From: Sedimenticola_A sp040506895
Lineage (GTDB): Bacteria > Pseudomonadota > Gammaproteobacteria > Chromatiales > Chromatiaceae
Length of the DNA: 64,000 bases
Direction of reading: 5' to 3'
Assembly (NCBI GenBank): GCA_040506895.1
Contig: JBEVVY010000001.1
Location: 3,209,116 to 3,273,115, forward strand
How positions within the stretch are numbered: the first letter of the stretch is position 1; every line of letters begins with the position of its first letter. Under the pieces are notes generated by a model. It searched no databases and was not told where the DNA came from. It was given only the letters and a program-made list of their open reading frames with translations. Positions 28,424 to 36,199 of this stretch are shown in pieces. A program made the translations under genes and the position numbers.

Positions 28424-28463
28424 TATTCGGTCAAATCATTTTCTGTAGCAGGGATTGCCTGAA

Positions 28464-30152
28464 ATGAACGGCGTGCAAAAAAGCTACTTCAAGCGCGAAG
28501 GCGACGAACCGCTGCTGGAGATGACCATACCCCGCTGGTTCGAGGGGGTGGTGGATGCCCATGGGGATGGGGAGGCGGTGGTCTCCATTCCCCAGTCCAG
28601 GCGTCTCACCTACCGCCAGCTTGCCGAAGAGGTGGATCGCCTGGCCATGGGATTGATGGGGCTGGGGTTCGAGAGGGGAGACCGGATCGGTATCTGGTCC
28701 ACCAACAACATCGAATGGCTGCTGCTGCAGATGGCCACCGCACGTATCGGCGTGGTGCTGGTCAATATCAATCCCGCCTACCGCAGCAGGGAGCTTTCCT
28801 ATGCACTGAAACGATCCGAGGTGCAGGGGCTGTTCCTGATTCCTGCCTTTCGCAGCAGCGACTATGTCGGCATGGTACTCAAACTGCTGCCCTCTCTTGG
28901 GGAAGCGGGGGGGGATCTGCAGTGCGAGGAGTATCCCTGCCTGCGCAGGGTGGTGGTGTACGATCCGGGTTCACCGGCGAAGACGCCACGGCCAGCCCCA
29001 GGCTTCCTGGTGTGGCGGGATGTGATCGAGGCGGGGGAGGGTGTAAGCCGTGATGATCTCGACAGGCGTACCCGCTCCCTGGATCGTAACGACCCGATCA
29101 ATATTCAGTACACTTCTGGTACCACCGGTTTTCCAAAGGCGGTGGAGCTGACCCACCGCAATATCCTCAACAACGGCTGGTACGGCGCCAGGGCGATGCA
29201 CTTCACCGCCCGCGACCGGCTCTGCGTGGCGGTACCTTTCTACCACTGTTTCGGCATGGTGGTCTCCAACCTGCTGTGTCTCTCTGTCGGTGCCTGTATC
29301 GTCATCCCCTGCGAACATTTCGATGCCCTGAAGGTGCTGCAAGCGGTGTCCGGTGAGCACTGTACGGCGATTCACGGTGTGCCCACCATGTTCGTTGCCG
29401 AGCTTGAACATCCCGCATTCGACAGCTTCGATCTCACTTCACTTCGTACCGGCATCATGGCCGGCGCGCCCTGCCCACCGGAGCTGATGCGCAGGGTGAT
29501 GCGGGATATGCACTGCAGCGAGATCCTGATCGGTTACGGTCAGACCGAGGCCTCGCCGCTCACCCATCTCACCTCCCGCGATGACAGCATGGAGCTGCGG
29601 GTGGAGACCGTGGGAACCAACCTGCCCCACCAGGAGGTGAAGGTGGTGGCCGTGGATGGGGAGGCGCCGCTGCCCCTGGGCGAGGTGGGGGAGGTCTGCT
29701 TCCGCGGTTATCACATCATGCGGGGTTACTACGGCGATGCGGAGGCGACAAGAGAGGCCATCGACGATTCAGGCTGGCTCCACTCGGGCGACCTGGGGAG
29801 CATGCTGGAGGGGGGGTACCTGAAGATCACCGGGCGTCTCAAGGAGATGATCATCCGGGGTGGGGAGAACATCTATCCCAGGGAGATCGAGGACTACCTC
29901 TTCACCCACCCCAAGGTGGCCTCGGTGGCGGTGTTCGGTATTCCCGACGCGTTCTACGGTGAAGAGCTTGTGGCCTGGATCCGGCTTCACCAGGGGCAGG
30001 TGGCCACGGAGCAGGAGATGCGCGATTTCTGCAAGGTCGGGCTGGCACACTTCAAGGTGCCGAAGATCATCCGCTTTGTCGAGCGGTTCCCGATGACCGT
30101 TACGGGAAAGCTGCAGAAGTTCCGCATGCGGGAGATGATGGAGAACGCTTAA
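28464..30152 (+). CDS. AMP-dependent acyl-CoA synthetase (FadD-like)
   Basis: A 562-residue ATP-dependent ligase forming acyl-AMP then acyl-CoA. The P-loop-like motif is YTSGTTGFPKAVELTH (about 215), followed by GYGQTEASPL, the hinge SGDLGSMLEGGYLKITGR and the C-terminal lysine PMTVTGKLQKFRM. The start is the ATG at 28464 with AGGGA upstream; a TTG at 28455 is also open. It lies downstream of the oxidoreductase operon, separated by the palindrome, and probably re-activates the free acids of the same pathway. Chain-length preference is unknown. Confidence 0.9.
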   Translation: MNGVQKSYFKREGDEPLLEMTIPRWFEGVVDAHGDGEAVVSIPQSRRLTYRQLAEEVDRLAMGLMGLGFERGDRIGIWSTNNIEWLLLQMATARIGVVLVNINPAYRSRELSYALKRSEVQGLFLIPAFRSSDYVGMVLKLLPSLGEAGGDLQCEEYPCLRRVVVYDPGSPAKTPRPAPGFLVWRDVIEAGEGVSRDDLDRRTRSLDRNDPINIQYTSGTTGFPKAVELTHRNILNNGWYGARAMHFTARDRLCVAVPFYHCFGMVVSNLLCLSVGACIVIPCEHFDALKVLQAVSGEHCTAIHGVPTMFVAELEHPAFDSFDLTSLRTGIMAGAPCPPELMRRVMRDMHCSEILIGYGQTEASPLTHLTSRDDSMELRVETVGTNLPHQEVKVVAVDGEAPLPLGEVGEVCFRGYHIMRGYYGDAEATREAIDDSGWLHSGDLGSMLEGGYLKITGRLKEMIIRGGENIYPREIEDYLFTHPKVASVAVFGIPDAFYGEELVAWIRLHQGQVATEQEMRDFCKVGLAHFKVPKIIRFVERFPMTVTGKLQKFRMREMMENA

Positions 30153-30370
30153 AGCTCCAGCTCGCGTTTCTCGATCTGGCGCCGGATCTCCTTCACCGTA
30201 TCGTCGAACTCTTCGGTAACCTGTTCCAACTCTTCGGCTATGGCGGAGCGCACCATCAGTTCCAGTTCCTCGAACTGGCTGTCGCTGATCTGGTGGCTCA
30301 CCTCGGGGCCGATAACCGTTTTGAAGTGGTCAACCACATCTTTCGAGTGCTGCGTGAGACTGTTCGTCAT
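30149..30370 (-). CDS. Small acidic helical protein, unknown
   Basis: A 73-residue protein rich in Glu and Lys with a heptad-like C-terminal half (EELEQVTEEFDDTVKEIRRQ), predicted to form a coiled coil. No cysteine, signal peptide or membrane helix. It converges on the acyl-CoA synthetase with a 4-base overlap of the two stop regions. Coding character and position make it likely real, but I do not recognise the family. Confidence 0.55.
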   Translation of the reverse strand: MTNSLTQHSKDVVDHFKTVIGPEVSHQISDSQFEELELMVRSAIAEELEQVTEEFDDTVKEIRRQIEKRELEL

Positions 30371-30556
30371 CGCTTACTCCTCTGCACCCCTGGGCGGGGT
30401 GCCCCTACAGGTAAGTTTAGGCCCAAACAGCCGTTTTTTCGTCTTGCCGGGGAATAAAAGCCCTGCTTTCCGGTCGGGATTGTCGATCACCTGATCTGCG
30501 ACTAAGCTCAAAGCAGGGAAGGAATAGAACAAATAACAAGACAGGGTGGGCGCGAG

Positions 30557-31033
30557 ATGGCAATAGCAAAACGACTTCTGGAATACCTGAAGCAGCATGA
30601 TGTGAACTACCGGCTGGTCAAGCATCCCCGCACCGGTTCGAGCATGGAGACCGCTGAGCAGGCCCATGTATCCGGGGATGCACTGGCCAAGGGTGTCGTG
30701 GTACGCGAGGACAGCGAGTTTCTGCTGGTAGTGGTTCCCTCGGATTACCACGTTGAGCTCGACAGCCTCAAAAAGATGCTGGGACGGGAGGTGATGCTGG
30801 CCGTGGAAGGTGAGCTAGGGTCACTCTTTACGGACTGCGAGGTGGGTGCCGTGCCGCCTGTTGGCGAGCCCTACGGGCTGGTGACGATCTGGGATCCGAA
30901 CACCTCTCTCGGCAGCGAGGAGCATGTCTACTTCGAGGCGGGGGACCACGAGCACCTGGTGGCGGTATCCGGCAGGCAGTTCCATGAACTGATGGCCCAT
31001 GCAGAGCGGGGTGAATTCAGTCACCACCTGTAA
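30557..31033 (+). CDS. YbaK/ProX-type aminoacyl-tRNA deacylase, copy 2
   Basis: A 158-residue paralogue of the gene at 21392. Shared landmarks are the MAIAxxxLxYL start, AKGVVVREDSEFLLVVVPS, PPVGEPYGLVTIWD and VYFEAGDHEHLVAVSG. Identity to copy 1 looks moderate, so the two have probably diverged in specificity. It is a single gene with its own upstream region. Nothing in the sequence tells which amino acid it removes. Confidence 0.85.
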   Translation: MAIAKRLLEYLKQHDVNYRLVKHPRTGSSMETAEQAHVSGDALAKGVVVREDSEFLLVVVPSDYHVELDSLKKMLGREVMLAVEGELGSLFTDCEVGAVPPVGEPYGLVTIWDPNTSLGSEEHVYFEAGDHEHLVAVSGRQFHELMAHAERGEFSHHL

Positions 31034-31066
31034 TTCAGGAAATCGCCCGCGTGATGAGTGCATTGC

Positions 31067-32311
31067 TCAGTTGATAAGCTGAAGTACATCGGCAACCTCT
31101 TCCTCTGCCTCGCGCCTGATCTCCTTGACCAGCTCTTCGTTGAGGGTTCCGCGGGCCACCTTTCTCAGTGCAGGAATACGACCTTTTCTTCTCAGGATAG
31201 CCACTTCGCTGGCCTCGACACTCGTGATCATGTGGGCGGCGATGATCAGGTCGGTGTAGTCGGGTTTGGCTGCGGGATTGCGCTGCCAGTTTTCCGCCTC
31301 CATGGCGACATTCACACTCTCGTCGCCGAACTCCCACTTGCGCAACACCATGGCGCCTACCTGGGCACGCAGGGCGGAGATCGTTTCGGTGAGCAGTGCC
31401 TCGGAATCGAACAGCTCCGGGATGTTTGCCGCGTAGTTGATGATGGGCAGTACGCCGATATCGTGAATAAGGCCGAGCAGCATCGCCCGTTCGGGATCGA
31501 GTCCGGGGGTCATTCCGGCCAGGGTGTAGCAGGTGGCGCCCACGTGGGCATTGTGGTTCCACAACTTGCGCATATGTTTTTTCAGTCGCACCGAGCGGGT
31601 CTTGAACAGTTCGCGCAGTGAGTAGCTGGTGATCAGGTCGCGGGTCACCTTGAGGCCGAGAAAGATCACCGCATTGCGACATGTCCTGATCGGACTCTGC
31701 ACGCCGTAGAGTGAGCTGTTGGAGGCCCTCACCAGCTTTGCGGCAAGGGCTGAGTCGGTCTGGATGATGCGGGCTATGGTCTCGACCTCGCAATCCGGCC
31801 GCAGGACCGCCTGCCGGACCTTGATCGCGATCTCCGGCAGGTGCGGCAGTTGCAGCTTGTCACTCATGTAGGCCTGGTAGATCAGGTACAGGAGCTGGTT
31901 CTGTGGGGCCGCATCGTTACTGCTGATCTCCTCGACCTGGTACTGTTTGCCCTCCTCCCTGCTGGAGAGGATCTCCAGAAGGTCCCTGTCGATGCGTATG
32001 TATTCCACCGGTTCGAGGGTGGTGGCCGTTGCCTGGCGCGGCTGCTGGTCGGCAAGCGGGGAGCGGGTCGCCAGGTCGCCGGCGAACAGGGTCTCGGTCA
32101 CGCCATCGGCCCACTCCAGTTTCAGCGCGCCCTCCAGCAGGTAGTAGACCCACCGGTCCTCCTGTCCGCGGTAGAACAGCCGCCGCTCCTTCGGGAGTTG
32201 TTCCACGTGAAGTTTGTGCAGAAGCTCCTCGAACGCCTCTGCAGGCAGATCGCCGATACCCTCTAGGGGTTCCAGTCTATGCCGGTCGATGTTCGGTTGC
32301 GGTTTCAGCAC
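31067..32311 (-). CDS. Cyclic-nucleotide-binding domain plus HDOD protein
   Basis: A 414-residue cytosolic signalling protein. The N-terminal third resembles a cNMP/Crp-type sensor (RRLFYRGQEDRWVYYLLEGALKL), and the C-terminal two thirds are an HDOD domain (LPHLPEIAIKVRQAVLR, NSSLYGVQSPIRTCRNAVIFLGL, LLGLIHDIGVLPIINYAA). HDOD proteins usually lack hydrolytic activity and act in signalling. The ligand cannot be told; the cAMP-binding Arg/Ser pair is not obvious. It is divergent from aroG, with 252 bases between. Confidence 0.85.
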   Translation of the reverse strand: MLKPQPNIDRHRLEPLEGIGDLPAEAFEELLHKLHVEQLPKERRLFYRGQEDRWVYYLLEGALKLEWADGVTETLFAGDLATRSPLADQQPRQATATTLEPVEYIRIDRDLLEILSSREEGKQYQVEEISSNDAAPQNQLLYLIYQAYMSDKLQLPHLPEIAIKVRQAVLRPDCEVETIARIIQTDSALAAKLVRASNSSLYGVQSPIRTCRNAVIFLGLKVTRDLITSYSLRELFKTRSVRLKKHMRKLWNHNAHVGATCYTLAGMTPGLDPERAMLLGLIHDIGVLPIINYAANIPELFDSEALLTETISALRAQVGAMVLRKWEFGDESVNVAMEAENWQRNPAAKPDYTDLIIAAHMITSVEASEVAILRRKGRIPALRKVARGTLNEELVKEIRREAEEEVADVLQLIN

Positions 32312-32563
32312 GGTATGACTTCAGTTCTGTCTGGATGGGCCCTACCTCTTTAGCGGCTGGAGGGAGGGGAATTTGAGTGTCCGCCGATAGCCTCCATTGG
32401 CTTGTTCAGGCGATCAGGAGTGGAATTTTTTCCTTGAATTCCCTATTCTTACGCGCCTGCATAACTTTTGAAGCCCCATTTCTCGCCGGCAGGTAAAATG
32501 CCGGAATTGTGAACCGGTAAGCAGAAGCCGGAACGGGACAATTGACCATCGGTTATAGCCACA

Positions 32564-33643
32564 ATGATCAAAGACAGTCTTAACAATACAAACGTCGCCG
32601 CCGAACGGGTGTTGATATCACCTGCGGATCTCAAGCGTCACCTTCCTCTCAGCGAAGCCGGTGAGCAGACTGTCTGGAACGGTCGACAGACCATAAAGAA
32701 TATATTTCAGCGCAAGGACCCTCGCCTGCTGGTGATCACCGGGCCCTGCTCCATCCACGATGTGGAGCAGGCCAAGGATTATGCCAAGCGCCTGAAGAAA
32801 CTCCACGACGAGCTTGGGGATACCCTCTTCATCGTGATGCGTATCTACTTCGAGAAACCCCGCACCACCGTGGGTTGGAAGGGGTTGATCAACGATCCCA
32901 GCATGGATGACTCATTCCACATCGAGGAGGGCCTGCACAAGGCACGTGAACTGCTGGTCTGGCTCGCTGACTTCGGACTGCCTTCCGCCACCGAGGCGCT
33001 GGATCCTATCAGTCCCCAGTACCTGGCAGACCTCTTCTCCTGGGCAGCTATCGGCGCGCGTACCACGGAATCACAGACCCACCGCGAGATGGCCTCCGGG
33101 CTCTCCATGCCGGTGGGCTTCAAGAACGGAACTGATGGTGGTCTCAGCGTGGCGGTCAATGCATTGGAGTCGGTATCGCGCCCCCACAGCTTCCTGGGTA
33201 TCAACCAGGGTGGCCAGGTCACCGTGGTTCAGACAAAAGGAAATGTCTGCGGGCATGTCATCCTGCGCGGTGGCCACAAGGGTCCCAACTATGACTCGGT
33301 GAACGTGACCCTGTGCGAGGAGGAGCTCAACAAGGCCGGTCTGCCGGAGAACATCATGATCGACTGCAGCCACGGCAACTCCAACAAGCAGTATGAACTG
33401 CAGCCCCTGGTGGCGGAAAACGTGGCCAACCAGATCGTCGAGGGTAACCGTTCAATTACCGGCATCATGCTCGAGAGCAATATCAATGCGGGCAACCAGA
33501 AGATTCCTGCTGATCTCAGCCAGCTCGAGTACGGTGTCTCAGTGACAGATGCCTGCATCGACTGGGAGACCACCGAGAAGACCCTGCGCGATATTGCGAC
33601 CAAGCTGAGGGATGTGCTGCCGGCGCGGATCTCCGAATCCTGA
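32564..33643 (+). CDS. aroG: 3-deoxy-7-phosphoheptulonate synthase, class I
   Basis: First step of the shikimate pathway: condenses phosphoenolpyruvate and erythrose-4-phosphate to DAHP. The 359 residues match class I alpha (AroF/G/H type), with LLVITGPCSIHDVEQAKDYA, MPVGFKNGTDGGLSVA, HVILRGGHKGPNYDS and MIDCSHGNSNK. The isozyme letter cannot be assigned with certainty, so feedback by Phe, Tyr or Trp is open. A class II enzyme for the same reaction is encoded at 36200. Confidence 0.92.
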   Translation: MIKDSLNNTNVAAERVLISPADLKRHLPLSEAGEQTVWNGRQTIKNIFQRKDPRLLVITGPCSIHDVEQAKDYAKRLKKLHDELGDTLFIVMRIYFEKPRTTVGWKGLINDPSMDDSFHIEEGLHKARELLVWLADFGLPSATEALDPISPQYLADLFSWAAIGARTTESQTHREMASGLSMPVGFKNGTDGGLSVAVNALESVSRPHSFLGINQGGQVTVVQTKGNVCGHVILRGGHKGPNYDSVNVTLCEEELNKAGLPENIMIDCSHGNSNKQYELQPLVAENVANQIVEGNRSITGIMLESNINAGNQKIPADLSQLEYGVSVTDACIDWETTEKTLRDIATKLRDVLPARISES

Positions 33644-33654
33644 TCACTCCCGGT

Positions 33655-33674
33655 TGCCCGGTTTTCTCCGGGCA
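33655..33674. terminator. Hairpin downstream of class I DAHP synthase
   Basis: TGCCCGG, a 6-base loop ttttct and CCGGGCA form a 7-bp GC stem 12 bases after the stop. There is no T-run after the stem, so as a rho-independent terminator it would be weak. Confidence 0.4.
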
Positions 33675-33697
33675 GCCACCCATGTAGTGAATCAGTT

Positions 33698-33727
33698 CAT
33701 AACAGAGGGAATTGCCCCTCTGTTATG
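33698..33727. terminator. 12-bp stem between convergent genes
   Basis: CATAACAGAGGG, loop aattgc, CCCTCTGTTATG: a perfect stem between the convergent aroG and exported-protein genes. It could end both transcripts, although neither side has a proper T-tract. Confidence 0.45.
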
Positions 33728-33735
33728 CGGGCCGA

Positions 33736-34383
33736 TCACTCTCTGGGAGGCCTTGGTATCGGCTGCAGCTTTTGACTCTGCGGAACGAGAGGCCTTGCTC
33801 TCTGCTGCGAGCCCGGATTCTGCAGCGTGGGCGGCCGTCGCATCCGTTGTGGTGCCGCGTGTGGCACTACCTCGGTAATCTTCACGGTAAGCGAGCATTG
33901 TCCCGTTACCTGCGCATGGTTCAGATGTGCTGAAAACAGATACTTTGCATTACTGTCCTCATCTGACTTGGTCGCGGTATAGGTGTAGGTTTTATTGCTC
34001 GTGAGCCCACCCCCATTGATCAGCTTGAGCTGCCCGTTGATCCTTTTATACATGTAGTACCTGAACGGATACCAGTTGTTCAACACCGCCTGGGTCTGCA
34101 TGCTACAGGCGATCTCGCCGCTGATAGTCCTGCCCTCGGGCTGCTCTGCGATGTTTACGATTTTTTTTGCAGTGCTGGTGGTCAAGGAGAACTGGTGGGT
34201 TTCCGTGCTGACCACACGGACCTTGTCGAGCGTTGTGCTCATACCTCCGGACTGGGCCATGGCGAGAGGAGAGAGTAGTGTGGTGCAGAGCAGAACAGCT
34301 CCAACATGCAGCATCGGTGTGCCGGGACGGGTGACCTTGCGTGATACCTGCAGGTGAAGTGGTCGCATCATCAATTCCCTCAT
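33736..34383 (-). CDS. Exported hypothetical protein
   Basis: 215 residues from the first start; an internal signal peptide MLHVGAVLLCTTLLSPLAMA (about residues 24-43) suggests that a nearer ATG may be used. The mature part has two cysteines (EIACSM and GQCSLTV), perhaps one disulphide, and ends in a disordered Pro/Arg/Gln-rich tail. No family recognised. Stands alone, converging on aroG. Confidence 0.5.
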   Translation of the reverse strand: MRELMMRPLHLQVSRKVTRPGTPMLHVGAVLLCTTLLSPLAMAQSGGMSTTLDKVRVVSTETHQFSLTTSTAKKIVNIAEQPEGRTISGEIACSMQTQAVLNNWYPFRYYMYKRINGQLKLINGGGLTSNKTYTYTATKSDEDSNAKYLFSAHLNHAQVTGQCSLTVKITEVVPHAAPQRMRRPPTLQNPGSQQRARPLVPQSQKLQPIPRPPRE

Positions 34384-34583
34384 TTGAGGTAGGTTTATAT
34401 AAAGCTGAATATAGCCGGTAGAGAAGAAAATACCAACGCACCGATTTCACAAAAATCATTATTGATACTCGCGCCCGGGAGGGCCGGATTCGGTCATCGG
34501 CTGAGCGTCGCACCTGGAGATATGCAGCACCTATAATCGGAGTATCATGGTAAGGGTTCAGCAACCTGCATATGGAGAGTGAT

Positions 34584-35144
34584 ATGACTGACGAGATCAT
34601 TGCCAACCTGGGTCCATTGGCACCTTTGGCAGGCGAATGGGAAAGCGACCAGGGCGTGGACACATCCAGGATCCACGGCACGGAAACAGTCACGAAGTTT
34701 CGCGAAAAAATCGTATTCGAGCCATTGGGGCCTGTTAAGAACGGCCCGCAGTCTCTCTACGGTTTGCGTTACTCAACGGTCTGCTGGCGCCTGGACGAGG
34801 AGGATCCCTTTCATGAAGAGTTGGGTTATTGGCTCTGGGACAGGGATCGCAAACAGGTTATGCGCTGCTTCATGGTGCCCCGCGGGGTGCTGGTGAATGC
34901 CGGTGGCTACGTCGAGGAGGAGAGCAAGAGCTTCCGCCTGGAGGCTGAACTGGGCTCGCTGACCTATGGCGTTCTGTCCAACCGTTATCTTGATGACAGC
35001 TACAAAACGAAGCGCTATTCGTTGAACCTTTCAGTCAACCCGGACGGCACCTTCAGCTACAGTGAAGATACCGAGTTGTGGATTCCTGTTAAGCAGGAGA
35101 TCTTCCATCACACGGATGAAAACACGCTGACAAAAGTCGGCTGA
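34584..35144 (+). CDS. Nitrobindin-like haem-binding beta-barrel protein
   Basis: A 186-residue protein of the DUF1794/THAP4-nitrobindin type: LGPLAPLAGEWESDQGVD at the start, a run of beta strands with FMVPRGVLVNAGG in the middle, and a C-terminal ELWIPVKQEIFHHTDENTL whose His would be the proximal haem ligand. Such barrels bind haem or small lipids. The start is the ATG at 34584, after GGAGAG. It is followed directly by the 286-bp repeat element, 3 bases after its stop. The assignment rests on motifs alone. Confidence 0.7.
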   Translation: MTDEIIANLGPLAPLAGEWESDQGVDTSRIHGTETVTKFREKIVFEPLGPVKNGPQSLYGLRYSTVCWRLDEEDPFHEELGYWLWDRDRKQVMRCFMVPRGVLVNAGGYVEEESKSFRLEAELGSLTYGVLSNRYLDDSYKTKRYSLNLSVNPDGTFSYSEDTELWIPVKQEIFHHTDENTLTKVG

Positions 35145-35146
35145 TA

Positions 35147-35432
35147 TATTAACCCGGCACCTTAATAGGCCATGTTCAGGGCTTCAAGAATGTTCCTGAT
35201 CAAGGCGTAGCTTGCAGCTAATGGTCATTCCCTTGGCAAAAGCCACAACACGGAGCAGGGACATTCTTGAAGCCCCTAACTAATTGAATATTTTACAAGT
35301 AGGCCGTAGTGTGCTGATCTACAGACTGCGTTATCAAAACTTACAGTAGGAGTGCTACAGTGGCGTTTTGAAGCCTTGCTGTAAATCAGCACACTACGGC
35401 TGAACATGACCTATTAAGGTGCCGGGTTAATA
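35147..35432. repeat. Nested inverted-repeat element, MITE-like, 286 bp
   Basis: Outer arms of 33 bases (35147-35179 and 35400-35432) differ at one base and start and end with TATTAA/TTAATA. Inside are two further palindromes: 35179-35198 with 35256-35275 (20 bases, one mismatch) and 35303-35318 with 35385-35400 (16 bases, perfect). There is no ORF. The TA at each border would fit a TA-duplicating transposase of the IS630/mariner type, but no such gene is in the window. It fills the whole gap between the nitrobindin-like gene and the TsaA-like gene. Confidence 0.8.
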
Positions 35433-35438
35433 AAAGGC

Positions 35439-35903
35439 TCAGTACCCGCTGATATAGCGCTTGATATCAAGAATGGGGGTGTCATCGAAGGCGTCGATCT
35501 CATCGATTTCGATGATATTTCCCTTCACCGATAACACGTTGCATCGCGTCAGGGCAATCAGGTTGGGACGAACCGGTGCACGCGTTGCAAATACGCCCCT
35601 AAGTGGATTGTCCGGGTCGCCGAATGGGTGTACCTGGAGAATTGAGCGCTGCCGGGGGGTGTCGTTGCGGTCGAACCACCAGAGTACCCATATGGATTCC
35701 AGCTGGTCAACACCGAGCAGCGCATCCTGGTACTCCTCGTTGATCTCCAGCGTGGTCGAGCCATTGGTTCTACGTACCCAGCCAATCGGATGCACCTGGT
35801 ACTGTATCGTTTTTTCGGCCTGCACTTCGGCGGCGGGCAATTGCTGCCAGGGAGCAAGGGGCAGGGCGATCAGGACTGCAATCGTGAGCAACAGGGCTTT
35901 CAT
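35439..35903 (-). CDS. TsaA/TrmO-like domain protein with signal peptide
   Basis: A 154-residue protein. The body matches the TsaA/UPF0066 fold, in which TrmO methylates t6A37 of tRNA: YQVHPIGWVRR, LLGVDQLESIWVLWWFDR, LQVHPFGDPDNPLRGVFATRAPVRPN and the C-terminal TPILDIKRYI. Unusually, it begins with MKALLLTIAVLIALPLAPW and ends its leader with PAAEV, a classic secretory signal. GGAGGAGA stands 4 bases before this ATG, supporting the start, and the longer frame to 35972 is not needed. A periplasmic location would exclude tRNA, so a different substrate is likely. Confidence 0.8.
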   Translation of the reverse strand: MKALLLTIAVLIALPLAPWQQLPAAEVQAEKTIQYQVHPIGWVRRTNGSTTLEINEEYQDALLGVDQLESIWVLWWFDRNDTPRQRSILQVHPFGDPDNPLRGVFATRAPVRPNLIALTRCNVLSVKGNIIEIDEIDAFDDTPILDIKRYISGY

Positions 35904-36026
35904 CTTCTCTCCTCCGGCGTGTTGTCCGTTTTCTGGAAAGTATATACAGATCAGATAAATGCGTTTGCGCATGGCGCCAGATGATTGTCTGTTGTCCTGC
36001 AGGGAGGTCAGGACCTGTTTGCGGGC

Positions 36027-36060
36027 AAAAAAAAGGGCCGCAGAATGTAGGTGCGGCCCT
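36027..36060 (-). terminator. Rho-independent terminator on the minus strand
   Basis: Read on the minus strand: AGGGCCGCA, a 9-base loop, TGCGGCCCT, then eight T (A-run at 36027-36034 on the plus strand). It probably ends the rhodanese/class II DAHP synthase transcript, whose last stop is 140 bases upstream. Confidence 0.85.
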
Positions 36061-36082
36061 CTTCAAAGGAGGAGATAAAGAC

Positions 36083-36178
36083 CATCAGGGGGGCGACACC
36101 ACTACGATACTGCCTTTGGCCGCCCCCCGATGATCAATGCGCATAGTTGATCATAAGCGATCGCTTATATGCATTGAT
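36083..36178. other. Densely structured intergenic DNA after the class II DAHP synthase gene
   Basis: Three overlapping symmetries: CATCAGGGGGGCG with CGCCCCCCGATG (36083-36132, one bulge), a 16-bp perfect palindrome ATAAGCGATCGCTTAT (36153-36168), and ATCAATGC with GCATTGAT (36133-36178). It may be a processed 3' UTR, a small RNA or a remnant repeat. No T-run was seen within it. Confidence 0.4.
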
Positions 36179-36199
36179 AATTCGCAATGCGCTAAATGC

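Noticed and set aside
30384..30402. GCACCCC tgggc GGGGTGC hairpin near the start of the 73-residue protein gene
   Set aside because: Short stem with no T-tract on either side; too common in GC-rich spacer DNA to call a terminator or repeat.
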